Positions 1 to 8,374 of a stretch of 64,000 nucleotides of DNA are shown here, in pieces. The stretch comes from Brevundimonas sp. Leaf363. GTDB taxonomy: Bacteria; Pseudomonadota; Alphaproteobacteria; Caulobacterales; Caulobacteraceae. The stretch is from NCBI RefSeq assembly GCF_001424025.1, contig NZ_LMPZ01000001.1, forward strand, positions 125,074-189,073, written 5' to 3'. Position 1 is the first letter of the stretch, and the number at the start of each line of letters is the position of its first letter. The notes under the pieces are model-generated. The model was given only the letters and a program-made list of their open reading frames with translations. It was not told where the DNA came from and made no database searches. The position numbers and the translations under genes were made by a program.

Positions 1-510
1 GCCGCCCCGCAGCTCCAGATAGACTTCGGCCAGCAGGCGGGCGTCGATCAGGGCGCCGTGCAGGGTGCGCTCGACCAGCGAGATCTTGAACCGCTTGCAC
101 AGGGCGTCCAGCGAGTTGGCCATGCCCGGAAACTTCTTCTGGGCCAGCTGCAGCGTATCGATCCAGCGCCGCTCGTCGGTGATCGGCGCCCCGCAGCGGT
201 TCAGCTCGAAATCGACGAAGTTCCGGTCGAAGTTGGCGTTGTGCGCAATCAGCGGGGCGTCGCCGATGAATTCCATCAGATCGGGCACGATCTCGGCGAA
301 CTTCGGTGCATTCGCCACCTTGTCGTCGGTGATGCCGTGGACCCGGATGGCGTCCGCCGGGATCGACCGCTCCGGATTGACCAGACGGTGGAACATCCGA
401 CCCGTGGGCAACAGATCCTCGATCTCGATGCAGCCGACCTCGATCAGACGGTCGCCCGTCTTGGGGTCGAAGCCGGTGGTTTCCGTGTCCAGAACGATCT
501 CGCGCGCCAT
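1..510 (-). CDS. dnaQ: DNA polymerase III epsilon subunit (3'-5' proofreading exonuclease), C-terminus cut by window edge
   Basis: This is the proofreading subunit of the replicative polymerase. It removes mispaired 3' ends while bound to the alpha subunit. The start ATG is read from 510-508 and the protein opens with MAREIVLDTETTGFDP, which carries the Exo I Asp and Glu of the DEDDh family. Exo II follows as AHNANFDRNF and Exo III as HGALIDARLL. About 170 residues are visible. The usual C-terminal clamp- and alpha-binding tail would lie beyond base 1. It is the last visible gene of the leftward run ppsR-maf-aroE-coaE-dnaQ, with 6 bases between it and coaE. Confidence 0.93.
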   Translation of the reverse strand, partial: MAREIVLDTETTGFDPKTGDRLIEVGCIEIEDLLPTGRMFHRLVNPERSIPADAIRVHGITDDKVANAPKFAEIVPDLMEFIGDAPLIAHNANFDRNFVDFELNRCGAPITDERRWIDTLQLAQKKFPGMANSLDALCKRFKISLVERTLHGALIDARLLAEVYLELRGG

Positions 511-516
511 GACGCC

Positions 517-1149
517 TTAATGGATCGGTTCGCCGCCGTCCGAAAGACCGCGGGACCATCCCGGCGTCAGAACTCTGTCCATGATGGCCCGGACCTGTTG
601 ACGAGCGGCCTCGAGGCCCCGGCCGGTGTCGATGATGAAGTCCGCGCGGCGCCGCTTTTCCGCGTCCGGGACCTGGCGGGCCAGGATGGCCTCGAACCGC
701 TCGGCCGTCATGCCGGGGCGAGCCAGAACGCGCGCGCGCTGGACCTCGGCCGGCGCCGTTACCACCACCACGGCGTCCACCATGGCCGCGCCGCCGGTCT
801 CGTAGAGCAGGGGGATGTCCAGCACGACCAGGCGGACGCCCTGCGCCTTCGTTGCGGCCAGGTCAGCCAGCCGGCCTGCGGCGACCAGCGGGTGGACGAC
901 GGCCTCCAGTCGTTTGAACGCCTGATCGTCGCGGCCCAGCGCCTCGGCCAGCCGGGCGCGGTCCACGGCCCCGTCCACAACGACGCCGGGGAAGGCGTCG
1001 CCCACCGGCCCGACCGCCGCGCCGCCGGGCGCGTAGAGCCGGTGCACGGCCTCGTCCGCATTCCAGACCAGGGCGCCGGCCTCGGCGAACATCTCGGCCG
1101 TCGTCGACTTGCCCATGCCGATGGAGCCGGTCAGGCCCAGAATAATCAT
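517..1149 (-). CDS. coaE: Dephospho-CoA kinase
   Basis: The enzyme phosphorylates the 3'-OH of dephospho-CoA, the last step of coenzyme A synthesis. The protein is 210 residues, normal for the family, and starts [16 protein letters not shown] with the Walker A loop at residues 8-16. The reading frame is open 17 codons further upstream, but that would run into aroE and put a non-family extension in front of the P-loop, so I use the ATG at 1149. It lies 7 bases after aroE in the same leftward operon. Confidence 0.93.
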   Translation of the reverse strand: MIILGLTGSIGMGKSTTAEMFAEAGALVWNADEAVHRLYAPGGAAVGPVGDAFPGVVVDGAVDRARLAEALGRDDQAFKRLEAVVHPLVAAGRLADLAATKAQGVRLVVLDIPLLYETGGAAMVDAVVVVTAPAEVQRARVLARPGMTAERFEAILARQVPDAEKRRRADFIIDTGRGLEAARQQVRAIMDRVLTPGWSRGLSDGGEPIH

Positions 1150-1156
1150 TGGACGA

Positions 1157-1951
1157 TCATCCGGCCTCTCCCAAATGCGCGAGCGCCTTCGCCCGCACAT
1201 CGACCAGGGGCGGCGCCATGCCGAACAGCGCCTGAAACGACGGCCGCGCCTGACCGATCAGCATGGCCAGACCATCCACGCCGATCAGACCGCGCTCACG
1301 GGCGGCGGCCAGTAAGGGGGTCTCCAGCGGGCGATAGGTCATGTCCATGACCGCTGCGTCGTCCGGCAGCAGGCTCAGATCCACGTCGGGCCGCACGCTC
1401 AGCGCATTGACCACCAACGCCGCGCCCTGAAGCGCCTCATAGGCCTCCATCACCACGCCGCCGAGCTCGGCGACCAGGGCCTCGGCGCGGTCCCGGCTGC
1501 GGTTGACGATGCGGACCTGCGCGCCTGCGTCGATCAGGGCGACCACCGCCGCCCGCGACGCGCCGCCTGCCCCCAGCACCACCGCCGGGCGGCCCGTCAG
1601 ATCGAGAGCCGGCGCCTGTTCCGCCAGGGCGCCCACCAGACCCAGCCCGTCGGTGCTGTCGCCGACGGCGTGGCCGTCCTCGAAGACCAGCAGATTGACC
1701 GACCCGGCCCTACGCGCTGTGTCGCTGACCGTGTCGGCGGCGGCCAAGGCGCGCTCCTTCCACGGCGCGGTGATGTTGAAGCCGCGCAGACCCCCGGACC
1801 GGCCGCGCGCGACCAGGGTGTCGAAGTCGGCCTCGGTCTCGGCCGGCAGCGCGTCGTAGGTCGCGTCCAGCCCCGCCGCCTCCAGCCAGGCGGTGTGCAA
1901 CAGGGGGCTGAGCGAGTGGGCGATCGGCCAGCCTGTGACGCCCGCTTTCAT
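1157..1951 (-). CDS. aroE: Shikimate dehydrogenase
   Basis: Reduces 3-dehydroshikimate to shikimate with NADPH in aromatic amino acid synthesis. The 264-residue protein begins [16 protein letters not shown], the conserved substrate-binding N-terminus. NITAPWKE carries the catalytic Lys, and the Rossmann glycine motif [10 protein letters not shown] is near residue 130. The start at 1951 overlaps the maf stop by four bases (ATGA), which suggests translational coupling. A longer frame with 15 extra codons exists but does not fit the family N-terminus. Confidence 0.92.
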   Translation of the reverse strand: MKAGVTGWPIAHSLSPLLHTAWLEAAGLDATYDALPAETEADFDTLVARGRSGGLRGFNITAPWKERALAAADTVSDTARRAGSVNLLVFEDGHAVGDSTDGLGLVGALAEQAPALDLTGRPAVVLGAGGASRAAVVALIDAGAQVRIVNRSRDRAEALVAELGGVVMEAYEALQGAALVVNALSVRPDVDLSLLPDDAAVMDMTYRPLETPLLAAARERGLIGVDGLAMLIGQARPSFQALFGMAPPLVDVRAKALAHLGEAG

Positions 1952-2550
1952 GTGCCGATGATCCCGATGCGGCGCAGTTCGGCCAGCAGGGGCCACAGCG
2001 GCAAGCCTAGGATGGTGAAATAGTCGCCCTCGACCCGCTCGAACAACTGCGCGCCCGGCCCCTCCAGCCGATAGACGCCCACGCTGGACAGGGCCTGCGG
2101 GCCCTCGTCGGCCATATAGGCGTCGAGGAAGGCGTCCGAGAGCGGCCGCATGGTCAGGTCGGCGCGGCCCAGATGGGTCCAGATCACCTGGCCGCCCTTC
2201 GCCAGGGCCAGGCCGGCGTGCAGGCTATGGGTCCGGCCGGCCATCGCCGCCAGTCGCGCGCGGCCCTCGGCGAGGTCTTCGGCCTTGTCCATCGAGCCGC
2301 CTTCCAGCTCCAGCGTCTGGTCGGCGCCCAGGACCCAGGCGTCGGGTTCCGCGCGCGAAACGTCCAGCGCCTTGGCCTCGGCCAGGGCCAAGGCCAGATC
2401 GGCGGGTGACAGATGCGCCAGGGTCGGCTTCAGCGCCGCCTCGTCGACCGATGACGGCCGGGCGGTGAAGGGCACGCCGGCGCCGTCCAGCACCGCGCGC
2501 CGGGCGCTGCTGCCCGAGGCGAGGATCAGTCGGTCGTTCTGGCGGCTCAC
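1948..2550 (-). CDS. maf: Maf-like nucleotide pyrophosphatase
   Basis: Maf proteins hydrolyse non-canonical or pyrimidine nucleoside triphosphates to monophosphates and have been linked to septum control. The 200-residue protein opens with LILASGSSARRAVLDGAG, the family P-loop-like motif. It keeps the SVDE element near residue 34 and GADQTLELEG near residue 94. It overlaps ppsR upstream and aroE downstream by four bases each, so the run appears to be one translationally coupled operon. Confidence 0.9.
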   Translation of the reverse strand: MSRQNDRLILASGSSARRAVLDGAGVPFTARPSSVDEAALKPTLAHLSPADLALALAEAKALDVSRAEPDAWVLGADQTLELEGGSMDKAEDLAEGRARLAAMAGRTHSLHAGLALAKGGQVIWTHLGRADLTMRPLSDAFLDAYMADEGPQALSSVGVYRLEGPGAQLFERVEGDYFTILGLPLWPLLAELRRIGIIGT

Positions 2551-3407
2551 CAGCTGGTCCCCACGCGATGCGACCGACGCTCGCTCAACAGGTTGATGAT
2601 GGCCGCCGCCGTCTCTTCGACCGAGCGGCGCGTGACGTCGATGGTCGGCCAGCCGCGCCGTTCGAAGGCGCGCCGCGCCTTGACCGTCTCGTCGCGCACC
2701 GCGTCGTGGTCGACGTAGGACGACGTGCCCCCCGCACCCAGGCCTTCCAGCCGGTTCTTGCGGATCGCCACCAGCCGCTCGGGCGACACGGTCAGGCCGA
2801 TGACCAGCGGGTTGCGCAAGGTGGTCAGCCGCTCGCCGTCCTCCTGGCCGGGCACCAGCGGCACATTGGCCGCCCGCACGCCCCGATGCGCCAGATAGAT
2901 GCAGGTCGGGGTCTTGGACGTGCGCGACACGCCGCAGAGAACGACGTCGGCCCCTTCCAGCTGATCGGCCGTGCCCTGGCCGTCGTCATGGGCCATGGCG
3001 AAGTCCAGCGCCGCGATCCGATTGAAATAGTCGTGGTCCAGCGCGTGCTGGGCGCCGACTCGCGTGCTGAGCGCGGCCCCCAGATAGCGGCTGAGCGCCC
3101 CTTCCAGCGGGTCCAGCGCCCCGATCTGGGGCATGTCCAGCCGGCGACAGCCGTCTTCAAGCTGGGTTCGAAGGCTGCGGTCGACCAGGGTGTGCAGCAC
3201 GACGCCGGGCGCGGCGGAGATTTCCTCCAGCACCCGTTCCATCTGCCGGTCCGAGCGGACCAGGGCGTAGATATGCTCGATCGGGATGACGCCCTCGAAG
3301 CGGGCGGCGACGGCCTTGGCCATGGCGTTCAGCGTCTCGCCGGTGGAATCGGACACCAGGTGGACGTGAAAATAGGTCGCCAGGCGGGCGGAACGGGCTG
3401 GGCTCAT
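2547..3407 (-). CDS. ppsR: PEP synthase regulatory protein (DUF299 bifunctional kinase/pyrophosphorylase)
   Basis: Members of this family inactivate and reactivate phosphoenolpyruvate synthase or pyruvate phosphate dikinase by ADP-dependent phosphorylation and Pi-dependent dephosphorylation. The 286-residue protein has FHVHLVSDSTGET at its N-terminus and the P-loop-like GVSRTSKTPTCIYLA near residues 160-175, both typical. It is the first leftward gene from the origin region. In Caulobacter the equivalent gene (RP001/DUF299) borders Cori, which supports the origin call next door. Confidence 0.9.
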   Translation of the reverse strand: MSPARSARLATYFHVHLVSDSTGETLNAMAKAVAARFEGVIPIEHIYALVRSDRQMERVLEEISAAPGVVLHTLVDRSLRTQLEDGCRRLDMPQIGALDPLEGALSRYLGAALSTRVGAQHALDHDYFNRIAALDFAMAHDDGQGTADQLEGADVVLCGVSRTSKTPTCIYLAHRGVRAANVPLVPGQEDGERLTTLRNPLVIGLTVSPERLVAIRKNRLEGLGAGGTSSYVDHDAVRDETVKARRAFERRGWPTIDVTRRSVEETAAAIINLLSERRSHRVGTSW

Positions 3408-3454
3408 CGAACGGGGCTCATGATCGCGGCGTGACCGACATCGGGGGATGACCC

Positions 3455-3463
3455 TGTGGATCG
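3455..3463 (-). promoter_or_regulatory. DnaA box-like site
   Basis: TGTGGATCG on the + strand is CGATCCACA on the - strand. It is one base away from the Caulobacter G-box TGATCCACA and two from TTATCCACA. The same nine bases recur at 3760-3768 in the same orientation. Confidence 0.55.
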
Positions 3464-3623
3464 AACGGCCCTCGAGGCGAGGACGGATCGGTCCGGCCTG
3501 GGCGCCGAACCCTATAGCCCGACCCGGCGCCGGTCGCGAGCGGGGACGACGCGGGAGGAAACGGCCGATCGGGCGACCGACTGTCCACGGGGCGCCGGCC
3601 GTCGACGGGAGACTTGGGGACGG

Positions 3624-3638
3624 TTAACAAAGTCCTAA
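3624..3638 (+). promoter_or_regulatory. CtrA box-like site (TTAA-N7-CTAA)
   Basis: TTAACAAAGTCCTAA matches the CtrA consensus TTAA-N7-TTAA in seven of eight fixed positions. In Caulobacter, CtrA bound at such sites in Cori blocks initiation in swarmer cells. Confidence 0.6.
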
Positions 3639-3687
3639 CGCCGGGCTGCGCGATCCCCAGGGGACGTCAGCCCCTCAGGCCCGCGTG

Positions 3688-3702
3688 TTAAGGTTCTGTT
3701 AA
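3688..3702 (+). promoter_or_regulatory. CtrA box (perfect TTAA-N7-TTAA)
   Basis: TTAAGGTTCTGTTAA matches all eight fixed positions of the CtrA consensus. Three bases further is TTATCCCCG, a weak DnaA-like site, so CtrA and DnaA could compete here. The centre is 64 bases from the first CtrA box, about six helical turns. Confidence 0.7.
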
Positions 3703-3759
3703 GGGTTATCCCCGGGGCTCACAGGGCGCTGCGTGGCCGCCATGCGGGTCGCCTCCGTC

Positions 3760-3768
3760 TGTGGATCG
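3760..3768 (-). promoter_or_regulatory. DnaA box-like site (second copy)
   Basis: A second TGTGGATCG, identical to the one at 3455-3463. The two copies lie on either side of the CtrA boxes. Confidence 0.55.
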
Positions 3769-3953
3769 GGGCCGGATTCGCGCCGTGAGCGAACGAACGA
3801 TCCCCGTCGTCCCGCCCCCTTCTGCCTTCCTCCATTCTTCTCAATTCAAGTTTGAACAGGAGAAGGGTGGGACCGTCCAGCCCCGGAGATTTCCGATCGA
3901 AGACGGCGTCCAGACGGTCGCTTCCGGCGCGATTTGGCTCTAAACGCCAGCCG

Positions 3954-4991
3954 ATGAGCGATCCCGTCTTCCTGAGAGCCCTGCGCGGCGAGACCCTGGA
4001 GCGTCCGCCGGTCTGGTTCATGCGCCAGGCGGGGCGTTACCTGCCCGAGTACCGGGCTCTCCGCGCCGAGGCGCCCGACTTCATCGCCTTCTGCCTGAAC
4101 CCCGAGATGGCGGCCGAGGCGACCCTGCAGCCGCTGCGCCGGTTCGGCTTCGACGCGGCCATCATCTTCGCCGACATCCTGCTGATCCCCCAGGCCCTGG
4201 GCCAGGAGGTCTGGTTCGAGGCGGGGGAGGGGCCGCGCCTTGGGGCCATGCCGTCGCCGGGTCACATGGCCGAGCTGGCGGCCGGCGCGGGCGATCATCT
4301 CGGCGCCGTCGGCCGGTCGCTCAGCCTGGTTCGCGAGCAGTTGACGCCCGAGAAGGCCCTGATCGGTTTCTGCGGCGCCCCCTGGACGGTCGCCACATAC
4401 ATGCTGGACGGCGAGCACCGGACCATCGGCAAGGGCGAGCGGGCCCAGGCGCGAACCTACGCCTATGCCGATCCCAAGCGGGTCGATGCGACGCTGGATG
4501 TGCTGGTCGAGGCCAGCGCCCGGTATCTGAAGATGCAGGCCGACGCGGGGGCCCAGGCGCTGCAGATCTTCGAAAGCTGGGCCGAGGGCATGCCCGACGA
4601 CCTGTTCGAGCGCCTGGTGCTGGCGCCGCACAAGGCGCTGGTCGCCCGGACACGGGAGCTGGGCGTCACCGTGCCGCTGATCGGTTTCCCCAGAGGCTCG
4701 GCTGCCTTGGCCGAGCGCTATGCGGCCGAGGTGCCGATTGACGCGGTCGGGCTGGACACGGCCTGTCCGCTGGAAGTCGGCAAGCGCGTCCAGGCGATCA
4801 AGCCGATCCAGGGCGCGCTCGATCCGCTGCTGCTGCGCGCGGGCGGCGCGGCGCTGGACCGCCGGGTCGATCAGCTAATGGAGGCCTGGGGGCAGGGGCC
4901 GTGGGTGTTCAACCTGGGTCACGGCATCCTGCCGGACGTGCCGATCAGCCACGTCGAGCAGGTGCTGCGGCGCATCGGGGCGCAGGACTAG
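3954..4991 (+). CDS. hemE: Uroporphyrinogen decarboxylase
   Basis: Removes four carboxyl groups from uroporphyrinogen III to give coproporphyrinogen III. The 345-residue protein has RPPVWFMRQAGRYLPEYR near residues 16-33, the family signature with the substrate-binding Arg residues, and GFCGAPWTVATYM near residue 140. I start at MSDPVFL because the open frame further upstream (from 3852) lies in the origin region and shows no family similarity. It is the first rightward gene from the origin and is followed after 3 bases by hemH. Its promoter probably overlaps the origin, as in Caulobacter. Confidence 0.94.
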   Translation: MSDPVFLRALRGETLERPPVWFMRQAGRYLPEYRALRAEAPDFIAFCLNPEMAAEATLQPLRRFGFDAAIIFADILLIPQALGQEVWFEAGEGPRLGAMPSPGHMAELAAGAGDHLGAVGRSLSLVREQLTPEKALIGFCGAPWTVATYMLDGEHRTIGKGERAQARTYAYADPKRVDATLDVLVEASARYLKMQADAGAQALQIFESWAEGMPDDLFERLVLAPHKALVARTRELGVTVPLIGFPRGSAALAERYAAEVPIDAVGLDTACPLEVGKRVQAIKPIQGALDPLLLRAGGAALDRRVDQLMEAWGQGPWVFNLGHGILPDVPISHVEQVLRRIGAQD

Positions 4992-4994
4992 ACG

Positions 4995-6050
4995 ATGTCG
5001 AGACGGATCGCGGTCGTTCTGTTCAACCTCGGCGGGCCGGATACGGCGGCCGATGTGAAGCCGTTCCTGTTCAACCTTTTCAACGACCAGGCGATCATCG
5101 GCCTGCCCGGCTGGGCGCGGACGCCGCTGGCCAGGCTGATCTCCAGCCGCCGGGAAAAGAGCGCCCAGGCCAACTACGCCATGATGGACGCGGGCGGCGG
5201 ATCCCCCCTGCTGCCGGAAACGAAGGTCCAGGCCGAGGCGCTGCGGACGGCGCTGGCGGCGCGCCTGCCGGGCGACGAGGTCCAGACCTTCATCGCCATG
5301 CGCTACTGGTCGCCGCTGACCGAGGAGACCGCGACAGACGTCGCCGCCTTCGGACCGGACGAGGTGGTGCTGCTGCCGCTCTATCCCCAGTTCTCGACCA
5401 CCACGACCCAGTCGTCGCTCAAGGCCTGGAACGAGACCTACGCCGGGTCGGGCGTCAGCCGAACGGTCTGCTGCTATCCGGAAGGCGCGGGCTGGATCGA
5501 GGCCCAGGCCCAGGCCATCCGCGCCACCCTAAAGTCGGCTGGCGATCAGCCGGTTCGCCTGCTGTTCTCGGCCCACGGCATCCCGGAGAAGCTGGTCGAG
5601 AGCAAGGGCGATCCTTATCAGGCCCAGGTCGAGGCCACGGTCGCGGCCGTCACGGCCCGGCTGGCGGCGATGGGCGTCAGCGTCGATCACGCCCTCTGCT
5701 ACCAGAGCCGCGTCGGGCCGATGAAATGGCTGGGTCCCTCGACGCCCGAGGCGATCGAGGCCGCCGGCAAGGACGGCCTGGGCGTGGTCATCACCCCGAT
5801 CGCCTTCGTCTCCGAGCATATCGAGACCCTGGTCGAACTGGACATCGAATACGGCCACCTGGCGCGCGATCTGGGCGCCCAGCCCTATCTGCGGGTCCCG
5901 GCGGTGGGACCGACGGCGGTCTTCATCGACGATCTGGCGCAGGCCGTCGTCGAGGCCCTGCCGCGCACCGGCGCCGCGCCGCATGGCCCGGGCTGCCGCA
6001 AGGCCTGGAAGGCCTGTCCCCATCTGTGTCAGCAAGGCGTGGCCGCATGA
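4995..6050 (+). CDS. hemH: Ferrochelatase
   Basis: Inserts Fe2+ into protoporphyrin IX, the last step of heme synthesis. The 351-residue protein starts with IAVVLFNLGGPDT, the family signature. LFSAHGIPEKLV carries the catalytic His near residue 195, and the distal Glu segment is PIAFVSEHIETLVELDIEY near 265-280. It follows hemE after 3 bases and overlaps hemJ by four bases (ATGA), so hemE-hemH-hemJ reads as one heme operon. Confidence 0.94.
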   Translation: MSRRIAVVLFNLGGPDTAADVKPFLFNLFNDQAIIGLPGWARTPLARLISSRREKSAQANYAMMDAGGGSPLLPETKVQAEALRTALAARLPGDEVQTFIAMRYWSPLTEETATDVAAFGPDEVVLLPLYPQFSTTTTQSSLKAWNETYAGSGVSRTVCCYPEGAGWIEAQAQAIRATLKSAGDQPVRLLFSAHGIPEKLVESKGDPYQAQVEATVAAVTARLAAMGVSVDHALCYQSRVGPMKWLGPSTPEAIEAAGKDGLGVVITPIAFVSEHIETLVELDIEYGHLARDLGAQPYLRVPAVGPTAVFIDDLAQAVVEALPRTGAAPHGPGCRKAWKACPHLCQQGVAA

Positions 6051-6511
6051 GCGCCTATGACGTCGCGCGGGGCCTGCACATCCTGGCCGTGATCGCCTGG
6101 ATGGCGGGCCTGCTCTTCCTGCCGCGCCTCTATGCCTACGACGCCGAACAGGCCGCCAAGCCCGAGCCCCTGCGCACCGAGATGCGGACCCTGCTGCGGA
6201 CCTGGCAGGGGCGGCTGCTGAAGATCATCCTCAACCCGGCCATGGGGATGGCGTGGATCTTCGGCCTGTGGCTGATCCACATCGACGTCTCGGCGCGCGG
6301 CTGGAGCTTTCTGGCCGAGCCCTGGATGCTGACCAAGCTGCTGGGGGTTTTCCTGCTCAGCGGCTGGCACGGTTATCTGACGGCGGAGGGCAAGCGCATC
6401 GTCGCCGGGACCTCGGTTCGCACCAGCAAGTTTTGGCGCATGACCAACGAGGCGCCCTTCCTGCTGGCTATCGTCATGGTGCTGTCGGTCACGACGGAGT
6501 GGCGGTTCTAG
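6047..6511 (+). CDS. hemJ: Protoporphyrinogen IX oxidase HemJ (membrane)
   Basis: HemJ oxidises protoporphyrinogen IX to protoporphyrin IX in the inner membrane and replaces HemG or HemY in most alphaproteobacteria. The 154-residue protein has four hydrophobic segments. The conserved His sits in LHILAVIAWMAGLLFLPRLY near residue 11, and the loop LKIILNPAMGMAWIFG is typical. It overlaps hemH by four bases and supplies the substrate for HemH, which fits the operon. Confidence 0.9.
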   Translation: MSAYDVARGLHILAVIAWMAGLLFLPRLYAYDAEQAAKPEPLRTEMRTLLRTWQGRLLKIILNPAMGMAWIFGLWLIHIDVSARGWSFLAEPWMLTKLLGVFLLSGWHGYLTAEGKRIVAGTSVRTSKFWRMTNEAPFLLAIVMVLSVTTEWRF

Positions 6512-6648
6512 TCTCCCTCCCCTTCATGGGGAGGGTGGCTGGCGCGCAGCGCCAGACGGGTGGGGAGCCTCAGAGCGCCGACTGGATGCCCTCTCGAACC
6601 CCACCCTGCGGCTTCGCCGCTGTCCCTCCCCATGAAGGGGAGGGAGAC
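6511..6648. repeat. Dispersed intergenic inverted repeat, family R, copy 1
   Basis: The arms 6511-6535 and 6624-6648 are perfect 25-base reverse complements built around CTCCCTCCCCTTCATGGGG. Each arm is itself a small hairpin (CCTCCCC...GGGGAGG). The inner part reads GGTGGCTGGCGCGCAGCGCCAGACGG on one side with a loosely matching inner stem on the other. Related copies lie at 9656-9797, 11109-11243 and 15705-15825. Bases 6649-6854, the rest of this 343-base gap, should hold the rho promoter and leader. I see no gene there. Confidence 0.85.
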
Positions 6649-6854
6649 CTTGACCTGAACCCCCGCTCCGTGGTCTGCCTCCTCGCGAACCGTCCCTGGC
6701 CTCGCCGGGCGGTCCCTCTCTCCTGACGACGCCGGCTGATTTCGTCCGCCGGAGCCCGCCGTCCCTCCTGACCCGGCCGCAAGGCCAGACATCGCCAGCC
6801 GAACCGCCCGCCTTTCGGCGCGCGACCCGCTGTGACCACAGAAGATCCAAGAGC

Positions 6855-8312
6855 ATGACCGACGTCCGCGACACCGATCCCGACAGCCCCGAGGCCGAAG
6901 CCCTGCCCGACGTCCAGGACGTCCAGGAAGACGCCGGCCACGAGGACGCTGGCCATGACGACGCCGGCCATGACGACGCCGGCCCGATCGACACCTCCAT
7001 CGTCGATCAGGAGGCCGAGGAGGACGAGGGCGAGCCCGTCGTTCCGTCCGGCCGCATCACCCTGGCCGAGCTGAACGAGAAGACGCCGGCCGATCTGGTC
7101 GCCTTCGCCGAGCAGCTGGAGATTGAGAACGCCTCCAACCTGCGTCGTCAGGACCTGCTGTTCGCTATCCTCAAGGCCCTGGCCGACGAGGAGGTGGAGA
7201 TCATCGCCTCGGGCGTGTTGGAGATTCTGCCCGACGGCTTCGCCTTCCTGCGTAGCCCCGACGCCAATTATCTTCCGGGCCCGGACGATATCTATGTGTC
7301 GCCGTCGCAGATCCGCCGCTTCGGCCTGCGCTCGGGCGACACCGTCCACGGCGCCGTGCGCGGCCCACGCGAGGGCGAGCGCTACTTCGCCTTGCTGAAG
7401 GTCGACACGATCAATCTGGAAGACCCCGAAGAGGTCAAGACCAAGGTCCTGTTCGACAATCTGACGCCCCTCTATCCCGAGGAGCGGCTGCACATGGAAA
7501 TCCAGGATCCGACGCTGAAGGACCGTTCGGGCCGGGTCATCGACATCGTCGCGCCGCTCGGCAAGGGCCAGCGCTGCCTGATCGTCGCCCCGCCGCGCGT
7601 CGGCAAGACGGTGATGCTGCAGAACATCGCCAAGTCGATCGAGGCCAATCACCCCGAGGTCTTCCTGATCGTCCTGCTGATCGACGAACGCCCGGAAGAA
7701 GTGACGGACATGCAGCGCACCGTGAAGGGCGAGGTCGTGGCCTCCACCTTCGACGAGCCCGCCACCCGCCACGTGGCCGTGGCCGAGATGGTGATCGAAA
7801 AGGCCAAGCGCCTGGTCGAGCACAAGAAGGACGTGGTGATCCTGCTGGACTCCATCACCCGCCTGGGCCGCGCCTACAACGCCACAGTGCCGTCGTCGGG
7901 CAAGGTGCTGACCGGCGGCGTCGACGCCAACGCCCTGCAGCGGCCCAAGCGCTTCTTCGGCGCCGCGCGCAACGTGGAACAGGGTGGTTCGCTTACCATC
8001 ATCGCCACCGCCCTGATCGACACCGGCAGCCGGATGGACGAGGTCATCTTCGAAGAGTTCAAGGGCACCGGTAACTCGGAAATCGTGCTGGACCGCAAGG
8101 TGGCCGACAAGCGCATCTTCCCCGCCATCGACGTGCTGAAGTCCGGCACCCGCAAGGAAGACCTGATCACGCCGAAGGACCAGCTGGCCAAGACCTATGT
8201 CCTGCGCCGCATCCTGAACCCGATGGGCCCGCAGGACGCGATCGAGTTCCTGCTCGACAAGCTGCGCCAGTCCAAGAACAACTCGGACTTCTTCCAGTCC
8301 ATGAACACCTGA
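6855..8312 (+). CDS. rho: Transcription termination factor Rho
   Basis: Hexameric RNA-dependent ATPase that releases transcripts at rut sites. The order is an acidic N-terminal extension (residues 1-60), the Rho N-terminal domain from about residue 65, the RNA-binding cold-shock-like domain with DGFAFLR, then the RecA-type core with Walker A PPRVGKT near residue 245 and [13 protein letters not shown] near 330. The extension contains three near-identical AGHDDAG-type repeats, absent from E. coli Rho, and makes the protein 485 residues against about 420. A hairpin terminator follows the stop. Confidence 0.95.
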   Translation: MTDVRDTDPDSPEAEALPDVQDVQEDAGHEDAGHDDAGHDDAGPIDTSIVDQEAEEDEGEPVVPSGRITLAELNEKTPADLVAFAEQLEIENASNLRRQDLLFAILKALADEEVEIIASGVLEILPDGFAFLRSPDANYLPGPDDIYVSPSQIRRFGLRSGDTVHGAVRGPREGERYFALLKVDTINLEDPEEVKTKVLFDNLTPLYPEERLHMEIQDPTLKDRSGRVIDIVAPLGKGQRCLIVAPPRVGKTVMLQNIAKSIEANHPEVFLIVLLIDERPEEVTDMQRTVKGEVVASTFDEPATRHVAVAEMVIEKAKRLVEHKKDVVILLDSITRLGRAYNATVPSSGKVLTGGVDANALQRPKRFFGAARNVEQGGSLTIIATALIDTGSRMDEVIFEEFKGTGNSEIVLDRKVADKRIFPAIDVLKSGTRKEDLITPKDQLAKTYVLRRILNPMGPQDAIEFLLDKLRQSKNNSDFFQSMNT

Positions 8313-8337
8313 GCAGGCAGCCGCCTGCAGGGATTAG

Positions 8338-8369
8338 AAAGGGGCGGGCCGTCGGGTCCGCCCCTTTTT
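8338..8369 (+). terminator. Rho-independent terminator after rho
   Basis: The stem GGGGCGG (8341-8347) pairs with CCGCCCC (8358-8364) and is followed by five T. The AAA before the stem can pair with the T run. It lies between the rho stop and the convergent quinone oxidoreductase stop at 8375. Confidence 0.85.
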
Positions 8370-8374
8370 CTTGG

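Larger units (their letters stand above)
3408..3953. other. Probable chromosomal origin of replication (Cori-like), ppsR-hemE intergenic region
   Basis: This 546-base interval without a gene separates divergent ppsR and hemE, the same neighbours as Cori of Caulobacter crescentus. It contains one perfect CtrA box and one near-perfect box, two identical DnaA-like boxes (TGTGGATCG), a TTATCCCCG element at 3706-3714 that resembles a weak DnaA site, and an A/T-richer patch around 3830-3857 that could serve as the unwinding element. The hemE promoter should lie in the right part. The site calls are read by eye from the sequence. The origin function is inferred from synteny. Confidence 0.8.

Noticed and set aside
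4901-6046. Long + strand frame reading through hemH into hemJ
   Set aside because: Only the hemJ part is real. The rest is out-of-frame hemH with Arg/Gly-rich composition.
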